Assembly: GCF_900142605.1 (NCBI RefSeq)
Contig: NZ_FRBL01000007.1
Span: 372,001-436,000, forward strand
DNA length: 64,000 bases
Source of the DNA: Chitinophaga jiangningensis
GTDB lineage: Bacteria > Bacteroidota > Bacteroidia > Chitinophagales > Chitinophagaceae
Direction: 5' to 3'
Shown: positions 1 to 9,213 of the stretch, one piece after another
Position numbering within the stretch: the first letter of the stretch is position 1
Layout of the letters: every line of letters starts with the position of its first letter
Translations under genes and position numbers: made by a program
The notes under the pieces: model-generated
Databases searched by the model: none
Seen by the model: the letters and a program-made list of their open reading frames with translations, nothing else
Told to the model about the DNA's origin: nothing

Positions 1-2047
1 CGAACATATTAGAACCTCCTCCGGCGCCCCATCCACCACCATTGGTGCTGCCAAAGGCATTGCGGATAGCACCGCCGCCGGCGTAGCTACGATCGATGAA
101 TTTTTCCGGCATCTCTTCCAGGAAGCGGCTTGGCTCATTCTGCACCAGGTTACCGAAGCGGTAACGGCTGTTGGCATACGTAAGCCAGAGGCGGGATTTA
201 GCCCTGGTGATGGCCACGTAAAACAGGCGTCTTTCCTCTTCCAGCTCCTCGCGGGTGTTGATAGACATACCACTCGGGAACAGGGTTTCTTCCAGCCCTA
301 CGGTGAATACCACCGGGAACTCCAGCCCTTTTGCCGCGTGGATGGTCATGAGTTTCACCACGTCACTATCTTCCTTGTTTTCATTATCTGCGTCAGTAAG
401 CAGGGTAATCTGCTGCAGGTAAGAGCCGAGGCTTTTATCCAGCAGTTCCCCTTCTTCATCCGGCGTTTCGGTGAATTCCTTGATGGAGTTGAGGAGCTCC
501 TGCACGTTTTCATAACGGGCAAGGCCTTCCGTGGTTTTATCGTTGAAGAGTTCTTTTACGATATTGGTGGATTTACCAACGTTCACGGCTACGTCATAGG
601 CGTTGTGCTTGCCCAGCATAGCCTGGAAGCTGCGGATCATGGTCACAAAACCATCGATCGCTTCGAGGGTACCACCTTTAAAACCAAATTCCCTGGCGCG
701 TTCCAGCACTTCCCACATGGTAATGTTGTGGTCATTGCTGAGCACCAGCGTTTTTTCGATGGTAGTTTTACCGATACCTCTTACCGGGTAGTTGATAATA
801 CGTTTGAGACTCTCCTCATCGCGGGTATTCATGGTAATGCGGAGGTAAGCCACAAAATCCTTGATTTCCTTACGCTGGTAGAACGACAGACCGCCGTAAA
901 TCCGGTATGGAATGGCTTTCCGGCGGAGGCTTTCCTCGAAAGAGCGGCTCTGTGCGTTGGTACGGTAGAGGATTACGAAGTCGCGGTTATCATAGTGGTT
1001 ACGCAGCTTTTGCTCTGCGATGGTATCCGCTACAAATTTCCCTTCTTCGTTATCTGTGTTGGTGCGCACCAGTTTGATGGTATCTCCATCCTGGTTATCA
1101 GTCCAGAGGTTTTTCTCAATCTGGCCTTTGTTGTGAGCGATCACTTCGTTGGCTACGTTGAGGATGGACTTGGTACTACGATAGTTTTGTTCAAGTTTAA
1201 CCACGCGGGCGTCGTCGTAGTCTTTTTCGAACTGGAGGATATTCTGGATGGTAGCACCGCGGAAGGAGTAGATACTCTGGGCATCATCCCCTACCACGCA
1301 GATATTTTCGTTTACAGCACCCAGGAGTTTGATGATTTCGTACTGGGCAGGGTTGGTATCCTGGTACTCATCGATCATGATATACTTGAACTTATGCTGG
1401 TATTTATGCAGTACTTCCGGGAATGATTTGAGGAGCACGTACATTTTGAAGAGCAGGTCATCAAAATCCATGGCGCCGTTTTTAAAGCAGCGTTTGGCGT
1501 ACATATCGTAGATTTTACCAATCAGGGGTCTGTTGGCTCTCATATCTTCCTGTTGTACGTAATAGTCGTGCTGGTATTCTTCCGGCCCCATCAGGCTGTT
1601 TTTGGCAGCGGAGATGCGGTTGTATACGAAGTTGGGTTTATAGTGTTTATCATCAAGGTTGAGTTCATTGATGATGGTTTTGAGTACGCTTTTGGCATCG
1701 TCGGTATCGTAGATGGTAAAGTCGTTGGGATAACCGAGGCGGTGCGCTTCTGCGCGGAGGAGTCGGGCGAAAACGGAGTGGAAGGTACCGATATAGAGGT
1801 TCCTGGCTTCGCTGCCGCCGAGGATTTTTTCCACACGTTCTTTCATTTCGCGTGCGGCTTTATTTGTAAAGGTAAGCGACAGGATGTTAAATGCGTCTAC
1901 TCCGTTGCGCATGAGGTGTGCGATACGGGTGGTCAGCACCTTTGTTTTACCTGAGCCGGCGCCGGCTACGATCATCAGGGGCCCGTTGATGTGTAGAACT
2001 GCTTCGCGCTGCCGTTCATTCAGCTCGTCTAAATAGTTTGCCTTCAT
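1..2047 (-). CDS. pcrA: UvrD/PcrA-type superfamily 1 DNA helicase, 3' end cut by window
   Basis: ATP-dependent 3'-5' helicase used in nucleotide excision repair, mismatch repair and removal of replication blocks. About 682 residues are present; the C-terminal tail lies beyond base 1. The start is the ATG at 2047 (MKANYLDELNERQREAV). The Q motif and Walker A (AGAGSGKT, residues 28-35) open the protein, the DEYQD Walker B with QD follows (bases 1350-1380), then FRGA, the NYRST motif and, near the C-terminus, the MTIHAAKGLEF and VAITRA motifs of UvrD/PcrA. The last visible residues are Gly-rich, as in the linker to the PcrA tail. UvrD versus PcrA cannot be separated without the tail. No co-directional gene lies immediately upstream. 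Confidence 0.95.
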   Translation of the reverse strand, partial: MKANYLDELNERQREAVLHINGPLMIVAGAGSGKTKVLTTRIAHLMRNGVDAFNILSLTFTNKAAREMKERVEKILGGSEARNLYIGTFHSVFARLLRAEAHRLGYPNDFTIYDTDDAKSVLKTIINELNLDDKHYKPNFVYNRISAAKNSLMGPEEYQHDYYVQQEDMRANRPLIGKIYDMYAKRCFKNGAMDFDDLLFKMYVLLKSFPEVLHKYQHKFKYIMIDEYQDTNPAQYEIIKLLGAVNENICVVGDDAQSIYSFRGATIQNILQFEKDYDDARVVKLEQNYRSTKSILNVANEVIAHNKGQIEKNLWTDNQDGDTIKLVRTNTDNEEGKFVADTIAEQKLRNHYDNRDFVILYRTNAQSRSFEESLRRKAIPYRIYGGLSFYQRKEIKDFVAYLRITMNTRDEESLKRIINYPVRGIGKTTIEKTLVLSNDHNITMWEVLERAREFGFKGGTLEAIDGFVTMIRSFQAMLGKHNAYDVAVNVGKSTNIVKELFNDKTTEGLARYENVQELLNSIKEFTETPDEEGELLDKSLGSYLQQITLLTDADNENKEDSDVVKLMTIHAAKGLEFPVVFTVGLEETLFPSGMSINTREELEEERRLFYVAITRAKSRLWLTYANSRYRFGNLVQNEPSRFLEEMPEKFIDRSYAGGGAIRNAFGSTNGGGWGAGGGSNMF

Positions 2048-2390
2048 CACGAAATATGCTGTTTATTGAAATTTTTACTGTAGATCTGAAGGGTGTAAAA
2101 GTACAAAAATCCTGTGGAGAAAAGCGGGGTAAGTTGGTGGTGGTAATAAATATGGGATATCTGGTTCAGCATAACTGAAGCCCGCAAACAATAGAACAGC
2201 ATGTGACATTCAGTTACATCTGTGTAGGGGGACAGATGTAACAGCATGACTTTCCTTTAATCAGTTTCTTGCTCACTACAGGGTTTCATAGATTGTAGCA
2301 GCGATAACATCAGGTATTGCCGAGGGTTTGCAGGCTTCCGTTACCAAAAAACCTTATATATAACTGATTTACTAGCTTTTTTTAAAAAAT

Positions 2391-2891
2391 TTAGTGTCTG
2401 GTTATTCGGGTTTTGAGCATTTTCCTGGCGAAGTGGATCCTGCTTTTAACTGTTCCTAGTGGTTCATTGAGTATAGCTGCAATTTCATAGTACTTATAAC
2501 CTTCGAAATAGAGTAAGAACGGTTGTTTAAAGATAATTGGCAGATTGTAAACGGCCATTTGTACATCCTTCACGCGGAGTTCGGATTCGGCGAAGTTTCC
2601 GATGGCGGAAGGCTGGTGACTGAGCAGATAGTCGCCTACGGCGCTGTCCAGCAGTCTGAACTGGCGGTTTCCTCTGCGGTAATTGTTAATAAAAATGTTC
2701 CGCATGATGGTATACAACCAAGCCCTGATGTTGGTCCCTGCGAGGTATTTATCGCGGTTTGACAAAGCTCTGAACAGCGTTTCCTGGTAAAGGTCTTTGG
2801 CTGACTCTGAGTCTTTGGTTAATGTAACTGCGTAAGGACGCAGAAAATCGGCGTTTCCTAGTAACAAATTGTTGAATTCGGTGGATGACAT
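2391..2891 (-). CDS. ECF RNA polymerase sigma factor
   Basis: Extracytoplasmic-function sigma-70 family factor of 166 residues, normal length. Region 2 occupies about residues 25-85 (DLYQETLFRALSNRDKY, then the IRAWLYTIMRNIFINNYRR helix that recognises the -10 element). Region 4 occupies about 110-165, with the helix-turn-helix EIAAILNEPLGTVKSRIHFAR. ATG at 2891. No anti-sigma factor or SusCD pair adjoins it, so it belongs to the free-standing Bacteroidota ECF type and its signal and regulon cannot be told from context. The nearest upstream gene, an HdeD-like membrane protein 280 bases away, reads in the same direction. Confidence 0.92.
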   Translation of the reverse strand: MSSTEFNNLLLGNADFLRPYAVTLTKDSESAKDLYQETLFRALSNRDKYLAGTNIRAWLYTIMRNIFINNYRRGNRQFRLLDSAVGDYLLSHQPSAIGNFAESELRVKDVQMAVYNLPIIFKQPFLLYFEGYKYYEIAAILNEPLGTVKSRIHFARKMLKTRITRH

Positions 2892-3172
2892 AACGGTTAA
2901 CTTTAAATTTTTTCGAAATACGCTACAGTAACAGCTCCTGCGCGGAGCGGGGAGTAGGATAAAGACCGTCAGAGATGGTATCCACCGGGCTCCAAACCGG
3001 TGCTGCTGCCAGTCTTCTCAGACCTGTCGGAAAGGAGTTATCAGCACCTGACCTTCAGCCTGATAGTAAGTGCCGTTAATCTGGTGTTTTTTGTAGTTTC
3101 ATAGTGATGCGTTTTAGTTAGAAAATATGCTTGCATATGGGGCATTCTGAATAAGGGTAAAATCCGGTAGGC

Positions 3173-3703
3173 TCATCTTTTATGAAGCCTGACTGATAAA
3201 GAGATCAGCATAACGCCTGTGATGATGGCATAAAAGCCGAAGATCCAGGTAAGGGTGACGGCTGCGGCCACCGGGTTGGATAATAGCAATATGCCGAAAA
3301 AAATAGTTAAAAGTCCTCCAGCGATATACCATCCTTCTCCGGTAATAACCTTTCTGAGCCTGATTGCAATTATAATCTCGAACAGTCCGGCTATAACAGC
3401 CCAGAAAGCAACCAGGTAAATCAGCGCAGTTCCAGTGGCAAAAGGATTAATAATGGTGAGGACCCCTAATATTATACCAACAATACCAGACAAAAGAAAC
3501 ACCCCCCAGTTCTCGGAAGTCCTCCTTGCTGCTACTGCTCCTATTACAGCGAACGTACCGGCGATGAACAGATATGCTCCGAAAAATACTACCAGGGTGG
3601 TAAAAGTGGCTCCCGGCCATACAATTGCCAAAATCCCCAGTACCAGGGCAAAAATGCCCCGAAGCAAAAAAATCCACCAATAGTCGCTATAAAAATTAGG
3701 CAT
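3173..3703 (-). CDS. HdeD/DUF308 family inner-membrane protein
   Basis: Small polytopic membrane protein of 176 residues with about six hydrophobic helices in pairs and short charged turns (RRTSENWG, RLRKVITGEG). The segment WWIFLLRGIFALVLGILAIVWPG at the N-terminus and the repeated pattern G-I-L-x-I-x-x-P-x-A are typical of DUF308/HdeD proteins, linked in enterobacteria to acid resistance. The biochemical role is unknown. It starts with ATG at 3703 and stands apart from its neighbours (280 bases before the sigma factor gene, about 600 bases of non-coding DNA upstream), so it is probably monocistronic. Confidence 0.85.
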   Translation of the reverse strand: MPNFYSDYWWIFLLRGIFALVLGILAIVWPGATFTTLVVFFGAYLFIAGTFAVIGAVAARRTSENWGVFLLSGIVGIILGVLTIINPFATGTALIYLVAFWAVIAGLFEIIIAIRLRKVITGEGWYIAGGLLTIFFGILLLSNPVAAAVTLTWIFGFYAIITGVMLISLSVRLHKR

Positions 3704-4301
3704 GCATCCTTGTTTATGGTTTCACAATCCGCTGCAAATAATCGGTAGGTAAGCGTTTAAAGCACAATCAGACATTTTTTCGATAACAGTTATTACAACT
3801 CAATAAAAACTTAGAAAACTCAGGTACCGGAAGCACATTCACTACTTGTTGTGTAAAAACCGTTGAAAAAGGGGCCACACTTTGGGGAAATTCTCCCATG
3901 CAGGGTGCGACAACCTTACGGTTCCAGGTGTTTTCATATTCGGTATTTCTCTTATTACAGATGGATGGGGTTATCTGATATTGATGCCACAATCCCCCTG
4001 AAACAATAAAATACCAATTGAACAACAACAGGTTAATTAAAAATGTTTAACGGGTACCCGGACGCTCTATAAACTAACAGACCGATACTCACTTATGACG
4101 CTAAAAACTCGCTAATAGAATTCACATACAACAAACAACATATATGTTGTTTTCTTAAGACTAGGACTCTATTATAAATTTATAAATTTTTGTTAAAATA
4201 AACAAAAACCTTTTGGGTGGCCGTTTTACATAACGTTTTTCAATTACTAACACTGACGTACATACGAAAATGAGGTTTTCAATTGGTTAATAAAGTTTGT
4301 C
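3704..4301. other. 598-base intergenic region
   Basis: AT-rich spacer between the HdeD-like gene and the 3' end of the M28 peptidase gene. An 86-codon minus-strand frame at 3768-4028 has no family features and an unconvincing start, so it is not called. The region holds a perfect 20-base palindrome (4133-4152, listed separately) and AT-rich stretches around 4160-4260 that could hold promoters. Nothing else is supported. Confidence 0.6.
4133..4152. repeat. Perfect 20-base palindrome
   Basis: AAACAACATATATGTTGTTT reads identically on both strands, centred between 4142 and 4143, in AT-rich non-coding DNA. There is no T-tract suggesting a terminator beyond the flanking TTT. It looks like a binding site for a dimeric regulator, but no regulator gene is adjacent. 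Confidence 0.7.
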
Positions 4302-5834
4302 TTAACGGTTATTTTCTGACCTGTCTACTTTTAATCTGGCTTCCCTGTTTGCAATCTCCCAGGCCGTATAGTATACTAGCTGCGCTCTACGCGCCAGCAA
4401 TGCAAATTCGATTTTTTCTACGGTGTCACCCGGCTGGTGGTAATCCGAATGCGTACCATTAAAGTAAAAAATTACCGGAATATTTTGCTGGGCAAATTTG
4501 TAATGATCAGATCTCCTGTAAAAATCTTCTGGGTCTCCGGGGTCATTATACTTATAGTCCAGCTTAAATCGGGTAATACCATTGGCCGCCTCATTGATCG
4601 GGCGGAGCTCCGAACTCAGCTTATCATCGCCTATAATGTAAATATAATTAGTATCCCGTTCATGGGCAGGATCAATTCTGCCTATCATATCAATATTCAG
4701 ATCCACTACGGTGGCCGACAACGGATACAACGGATGATTGATATAGTAACCGGAGCCCAGCAAGCCTTTCTCTTCTCCTGAAACCAACATAAAAACCACA
4801 CTCCTCCGCGGTCCGTTCCCCTCCTGCTTCGCCTTCGCAAACGCTGCGGCAATCGCCATTACAGCGGATGTACCCGACCCGTCATCATCCGCACCGGGGT
4901 ACAATACACTGTCCTGCACTCCTAAGTGATCATAATGCGCCGTCACAAAAACATACTCGTCCTTCTTATCACTCCCTTCCACTATTCCTAAAATATTTGA
5001 TGGCTTATAAATATTACTTTTCTTATCTAGGGTTATCTCTATAGGAACCCTAACGTGAACAGGTATACGCAAATGACCTTTGCGGGTGTCTAACAGGCTA
5101 TCGTTGTAGGCCTTGCCCAGCAAAGCAGCTGCCATGGCAGGTGTGATATAATACAAATTAGGCCCCTCCGCGGCCGCTCCCGGCATATAAATCCCCGTAT
5201 GACGCAGCTTGTTTTTATTCAGTAACCGGTAGTTTCTGGCATGCGGCGAAATCACCAGCAGGGCCCGTACACCGGCAGCACGTGCGGCCGACAACTTGTT
5301 ATAAGTAATACCGTAATCTCTTGGTAATCCGCCAGGTACTCCTTCCCGGATCAGTACTACTTTTCCTTTCACATCCACATTTGCATAATCGTTGAAACTG
5401 GCCGTGGAGATACCATATCCGGCAAACACAACCTGATCTGTACGGATCGTTTCAGACTTGCTTTCCAACAAGTCAGTAATGAAGTCCTCCCCAAAATGGT
5501 AGTCCGTATTCCTGATCCGAATCACTCCTCTGATCAGCGTATCCTCATACATTTCATAAAACTGTTCCCAATTACCGGCAGCACCGGGCTTTACGCCGGC
5601 CTGCTTCAACTGGGTGATGATATAGGATGCCGCCATTGCCTGGCCCTTTGTAGCCGTTTCCCGGCCCTCCATTTGCGGACTGGCCAATACCTCCAGCCAG
5701 GGCCTGATAGTGCCTGGTTGGATGGTTGCAGCGTATTTGGCAGCAATCCCTGTGGTACGCAGGTCCTGCTGGGCAATGCCAGAGAAAGAGATACCAATCA
5801 ATAAACAGGTGACAGCAACACGGATAGATTTCAT
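4302..5834 (-). CDS. Secreted M28-family metallopeptidase with PA domain
   Basis: Zinc aminopeptidase-type hydrolase, exported. The ATG at 5834 (MKSIRVAVTCLLIGISFSGIAQ) gives a clean signal peptide ending at AQ; an ATG four codons upstream (5846) is also possible. About residues 130-240 form a protease-associated insert. The catalytic part follows, with the M28 zinc and catalytic residues in order: HYDH (about 300), the Asp of GADDDGSG (about 316), SGEEKG with the general-base Glu (about 355), the Asp of NIDMIGR (about 382) and the last His in HSDYHQPGD (about 465). All ligands are present, so it should be active. Length (510 residues) fits Bacteroidota M28 proteins. A terminator separates it from the upstream rpiB gene. 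The substrate is unknown. Confidence 0.92.
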   Translation of the reverse strand: MKSIRVAVTCLLIGISFSGIAQQDLRTTGIAAKYAATIQPGTIRPWLEVLASPQMEGRETATKGQAMAASYIITQLKQAGVKPGAAGNWEQFYEMYEDTLIRGVIRIRNTDYHFGEDFITDLLESKSETIRTDQVVFAGYGISTASFNDYANVDVKGKVVLIREGVPGGLPRDYGITYNKLSAARAAGVRALLVISPHARNYRLLNKNKLRHTGIYMPGAAAEGPNLYYITPAMAAALLGKAYNDSLLDTRKGHLRIPVHVRVPIEITLDKKSNIYKPSNILGIVEGSDKKDEYVFVTAHYDHLGVQDSVLYPGADDDGSGTSAVMAIAAAFAKAKQEGNGPRRSVVFMLVSGEEKGLLGSGYYINHPLYPLSATVVDLNIDMIGRIDPAHERDTNYIYIIGDDKLSSELRPINEAANGITRFKLDYKYNDPGDPEDFYRRSDHYKFAQQNIPVIFYFNGTHSDYHQPGDTVEKIEFALLARRAQLVYYTAWEIANREARLKVDRSENNR

Positions 5835-5872
5835 GCGGAAGAACATTTAGCCTGGGATACTTTACTCTTAAC

Positions 5873-5904
5873 AAAAAAAAGAGCCGGGAAGTTCCCGGCT
5901 CTTT
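5873..5904 (-). terminator. Intrinsic terminator after rpiB
   Basis: Inverted repeat AAAGAGCCGGGAA (5878-5890) / TTCCCGGCTCTTT (5892-5904). Read on the minus strand it is followed by a run of T (5880 down to 5873). It lies 26 bases past the rpiB stop and before the peptidase start, so it ends the tatC-rpiB transcript. Confidence 0.85.
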
Positions 5905-5929
5905 AAATTACAAAATTTATAACAGCTGC

Positions 5930-6388
5930 TTAGAGGCAGGTCATTTTACGAACCCTGTTTTCGTGGCGGCCACCTTCAAATGGCGTGTTGATAAACACAT
6001 CCACCATCTGATTTGCCACTGCCACATCTACAAACCTGGCAGGTATGCAAAGTACATTCGCATTGTTGTGCTGCCGTGTGAGTCTGGATAACTCCTCACC
6101 CCAGCAGATAGCAGCCCGGATGCCCTGGTGCTTGTTGGCCGTAATAGCCACCCCGTTAGCACTGCCGCAAATCAAAATACCGAATGCAGCTTCTTCGCGC
6201 TCTACCGCTGTGGCCACCGGATGTGCGTAATCCGGGTAGTCCACCGAGTCTTTCGTATGCGTACCGAAATCCTTTACTTTCAAACCTTTTGCTTCGAGGA
6301 AGGAGATCACTTCTTCCTTATACTCAAAACCCGCATGATCAGCGCCTATGGCTACCGGAAGTGCAAGATTAAAAGTCAATTTTTCCAT
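5930..6388 (-). CDS. rpiB: Ribose-5-phosphate isomerase B
   Basis: Interconverts ribose 5-phosphate and ribulose 5-phosphate in the non-oxidative pentose phosphate pathway. 152 residues, normal for RpiB/LacAB. The N-terminal GADHAGFEYKEEV phosphate-binding segment, the catalytic Cys in GILICGSANGVAI (about residue 74) and the H-N-D/N region RQHNNANVLCIPAR are intact. ATG at 6388. It lies 53 bases behind tatC on the same strand and ends before a strong terminator, so the two are probably co-transcribed. Confidence 0.95.
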   Translation of the reverse strand: MEKLTFNLALPVAIGADHAGFEYKEEVISFLEAKGLKVKDFGTHTKDSVDYPDYAHPVATAVEREEAAFGILICGSANGVAITANKHQGIRAAICWGEELSRLTRQHNNANVLCIPARFVDVAVANQMVDVFINTPFEGGRHENRVRKMTCL

Positions 6389-6441
6389 AACAAGTAATTT
6401 TTCAGATGAATGAAGTTGGCTTACCGTTTACTTTTCAACAA

Positions 6442-7299
6442 TTATGACCATTCTTCAATTTCTACATTCTGCTCTTTATTCTCACGATCACGCATGGCTT
6501 TCTTAGATATAAAGATACTGATTTCATACAGGAGGTATAAAGGCGTAAACACAATCAGCTGGTCAATCAGATCCGGCGGCGTGATAACAGCTGCCAGGAT
6601 CAAAATAACCACTACAGCATGCCTGCGGTATGAACGAAGGAACTTAGGTGTAATGAGTCCAAATTTGGTCAGGAAGAATACCAGCACCGGCAATTCAAAC
6701 AATAACCCCATACCCAATACAATCTGCGACATCAGATCGAAGTAGTCATCAATAAAAAACTGGTTAACCGCTTTATCGGTAATAGTATAAGACGCCAGGA
6801 AGTTAATCGTGAACGGCGCCATCAGAAAATATGCGAAGAATATTCCCAGGAAAAACTGGAAAGATACCCAGAAGATTACCCCCCTGGCGCCTTTCAGCTC
6901 TTTCTCTTTCAGTGCCGGCTTCACAAAGCGCCAGAACTCCCAGAAGATATACGGGAACGAACACACGAAGCCAATCATAAATGCCAGTTTAAACTGCAGC
7001 ATGATCTGGCCAACCATCTTATAGTTCAAAAAGGTTACCGGCACAGGTGTAATACACAAGGCATCACCCAGATTAAAAAAATGCCCAATCGCACAAAGTG
7101 CCCTGTAAGAAGGGAAGGTGGCATTGGTAGGTCCAAATATCACATTGTCCAATATCTCCTGCGTATAGAGAAATCCAAAAATACTGAACGCCACAATCGA
7201 CAATACTGATCTAACGATATGCCAGCGAAGGTCCTCCAGGTGATCAAAGAAAGACATCTCTGCCTTATCGTTATTCTTCGAAAAAAATTTCTTTAACAT
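6442..7299 (-). CDS. tatC: Sec-independent (Tat) translocase subunit TatC
   Basis: Polytopic receptor subunit of the twin-arginine translocase. 285 residues with six membrane helices. The N-terminal cytoplasmic signature MSFFDHLEDLRWHIVRS and the F-x-x-x-F-P-Y-x-x-x-E-x-W-x-F-x-x-P motif (CSFPYIFWEFWRFVKPAL, about residue 120) carry the conserved Glu and Pro residues. A long first periplasmic loop (about residues 55-100, holding CAIGHFFNLGDALC) is typical of Bacteroidota TatC. No tatA/B gene is nearby. ATG at 7299. Confidence 0.95.
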   Translation of the reverse strand: MLKKFFSKNNDKAEMSFFDHLEDLRWHIVRSVLSIVAFSIFGFLYTQEILDNVIFGPTNATFPSYRALCAIGHFFNLGDALCITPVPVTFLNYKMVGQIMLQFKLAFMIGFVCSFPYIFWEFWRFVKPALKEKELKGARGVIFWVSFQFFLGIFFAYFLMAPFTINFLASYTITDKAVNQFFIDDYFDLMSQIVLGMGLLFELPVLVFFLTKFGLITPKFLRSYRRHAVVVILILAAVITPPDLIDQLIVFTPLYLLYEISIFISKKAMRDRENKEQNVEIEEWS

Positions 7300-7488
7300 G
7301 TTCTAGTGTTCAAACCGGTTTGAATGCGGTGATCAAAATCAGAGGCACAAATATAGCGGATGGATACAACAAATACAGAACTGTTTTACCACCGGAAATG
7401 CATCATTTTCCGCAACGGTTTAAACGTTTTCCGCAGAGTTCGCAATCAAAATAATAAATAAAATGGAAAGAGTAAGATGAGTTAGGGC

Positions 7489-7526
7489 AAAAAAAAGAGC
7501 CAGCCCGAGAAGAATCAAGAGCCGGC
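7489..7526 (-). terminator. Intrinsic terminator of the 7.5-kb small RNA
   Basis: On the minus strand GCCGGC (7526-7521) pairs with GCTGGC (7504-7499) through one G-U pair around a 16-base loop, followed by TC and eight T (7496-7489). Confidence 0.6.
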
Positions 7527-7653
7527 CTTTCATCCATTGTTTGTTAACCCCAAAAAAGTTGAATTCGAGAATGTCTTTGGCTCCCAGGTCAACTACTTAC
7601 CTAATTGATGGCAAGCGTTCAGAATAAGTAAGAATCTCTGGTAGCTTTATTTG
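7489..7653 (-). ncRNA. Candidate structured small RNA, family not assigned
   Basis: A complete minus-strand transcription unit without an open frame, about 160 nt long. A good promoter (7659-7689) predicts a start near 7653, and an intrinsic terminator ends at the T-run 7496-7489. The 5' segment 7646-7636 (AGCTACCAGAG) pairs with the 3' segment 7509-7498 (CTCGGGCTGGCT) with one bulge and one mismatch. This forms a closing stem around two internal hairpins: CTTGCC/GGTAAG (about 7614-7595) and GTTGACC/GGTTAAC (about 7592-7543), both with G-U pairs. A closed rod with an open middle recalls 6S RNA, but the family could not be confirmed by eye. A leader of tatC (start 7299) is unlikely because of the terminator. 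Confidence 0.55.
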
Positions 7654-7658
7654 TAATA

Positions 7659-7689
7659 CAAAAATAACGAGAAATATTTTATTATCAAT
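7659..7689 (-). promoter_or_regulatory. Bacteroidota-type promoter for the small RNA
   Basis: Minus strand: ATTG (7689-7686), 19-base spacer, TATTTTTG (7666-7659), an exact match to the TAnnTTTG -7 box with correct spacing to a TTG -33 box. Confidence 0.65.
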
Positions 7690-7908
7690 GTTGGAACACT
7701 TTTTTTACAACCTTTTAACAAAAATCAAATCATTGTGTTACATCATCTATAGCAAATGTATACATTCCGTGTTAAATTCCTACTACTTTTTTAAAAAACG
7801 TTTTAGCAAATATTGTTATTGTCTTGTTAACACAAATATTAGAAAAAAATATAAATAGTTTATATTTTTTTTATAAGCGGTTTTTCAGGATGCAAAAACT
7901 GCAATTTT

Positions 7909-9171
7909 TTATCCTAAAATCTTCATTTTGACCATTTCTATCCTTGTGTCTGTCACATTCAGGATATCAAATTCATAGTCATCTATTATGATCCGCTCTT
8001 TTATCTTTGGAATGGTTTCGTGGTGATTAATAATATAACCCGACAAAGTTTCACTCTCATCTTCCGGAAAATCCAGTCCGTATTTCTCATTCAAGTAATC
8101 AAGTTCCAGACGGCCGGAAAAAATATATTCCTTCTCGGCAATCTGCTTTTCTACGAACTCCTCTTCATCATGCTCATCTTTTATCTCCCCGAAAATTTCC
8201 TCTAATACATCCTCTATGGTCACAATACCGGCAGTACCGCCAAATTCATCCACCACCCAGGCAATGCTCTTTCTTTCTTTATTGAACTTACTCAGCAAAT
8301 CTATCGCACTCATGGTTTCAGGAACAGCCAGGATCGGGTGAATGATAGACTGGATGTCCTTTGGCGCCTTAAACAGGTCCAGCTGGTGGATATAACCCAG
8401 TATATTATCTATACTGCCGTCATAGATCACTATTTTCGACAGCTTGGTTTCCATAAACTTGCTACGGGCGTTTTCTATCGGGCTCGTGATCTCCAGCGCC
8501 TCTATTTCCTTTCTTGGAATCAGGCAGCCCCTGATCTTCACGTGTGCGAGCGACAACGCATTTTCAAACAGCTCGGTGTTCAGCTCCTGATTTTCACTGA
8601 CGTGCTGTTGCGACTGGCGGATGAAATTTTCCACATCCACCCGGGAAAAAGATTCCCTGTTTTCCAGCAGGCGTACGTTAAATAAATACTTCAGCATCCA
8701 TTCAGCAATAGATACCAGTACATTCCCGATAATATACAGCGGCTTGGCGATCATGGAAATCGGCAGCGCAAAAAAGCTCAGCAGTGCCTCCGGTCTGGAA
8801 CGGAAAATTGCTTTCGGAATAAAAAAGCCCAGGAAAAGGATCAGCAGAGACGCCAGCAAGACCTCCAGGAATATAACCAGCGGCTGCATGTTCGCAATTT
8901 CCGGTGCTGCCACTACCCCCAGCGGCTGAATAGCACCTGCCATCATAATGCTGTAGATCACGATCGTAATCGTAAACCCTACCAGGCTGGTAGCCAGAAA
9001 ACGGCTGGGATGCTCATTTAAACCGGCCAGAATTTTACCGGTAGTCCTACCCTGTTTCTTTTTGAGTTCAATACTGAGCTTATTCACATTCGCGAATGCA
9101 GACTCAATACCGGCGAAAAAGCCCGCCAGCAGTACCAGAAAGACTAAAATTATAAGTGTATAAACGTCCAT
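7909..9171 (-). CDS. CNNM/CorC (hemolysin C) family membrane protein
   Basis: 420-residue member of the DUF21-CBS-CorC_HlyC family, linked to divalent cation (Mg/Co) efflux. Residues 1-185 hold the DUF21 membrane domain with the signature GFFAGIESAFANVNKL and about four helices. Residues 200-325 hold two CBS repeats (IPRKEIEAL..., VVDEFGGTAGIVTIEDVLEEIFGEI). Residues 340-418 form the CorC/HlyC C-terminal domain. All parts are present. It is last in the run DUF4290-murA-gmk-corC, 42 bases after gmk. GldE of gliding bacteria shares this layout but lies in a different neighbourhood (after mutY-ssb), so this is the general paralogue. Confidence 0.9.
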   Translation of the reverse strand: MDVYTLIILVFLVLLAGFFAGIESAFANVNKLSIELKKKQGRTTGKILAGLNEHPSRFLATSLVGFTITIVIYSIMMAGAIQPLGVVAAPEIANMQPLVIFLEVLLASLLILFLGFFIPKAIFRSRPEALLSFFALPISMIAKPLYIIGNVLVSIAEWMLKYLFNVRLLENRESFSRVDVENFIRQSQQHVSENQELNTELFENALSLAHVKIRGCLIPRKEIEALEITSPIENARSKFMETKLSKIVIYDGSIDNILGYIHQLDLFKAPKDIQSIIHPILAVPETMSAIDLLSKFNKERKSIAWVVDEFGGTAGIVTIEDVLEEIFGEIKDEHDEEEFVEKQIAEKEYIFSGRLELDYLNEKYGLDFPEDESETLSGYIINHHETIPKIKERIIIDDYEFDILNVTDTRIEMVKMKILG

Positions 9172-9213
9172 CTCAACAAAAATAACAAATTAGGAAAACC
9201 AACCATCACGAGG

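Noticed and set aside
338..1426. 362-codon plus-strand frame
   Set aside because: It is antisense to the clear UvrD/PcrA helicase and has no domain features.
3768..4028. 86-codon minus-strand frame
   Set aside because: No recognisable features, AT-rich codons and no good start or terminator.
7909..9171. GldE of the gliding machinery
   Set aside because: Same domain layout, but gldE is expected after mutY-ssb; this gene follows gmk and fits the general CorC family.
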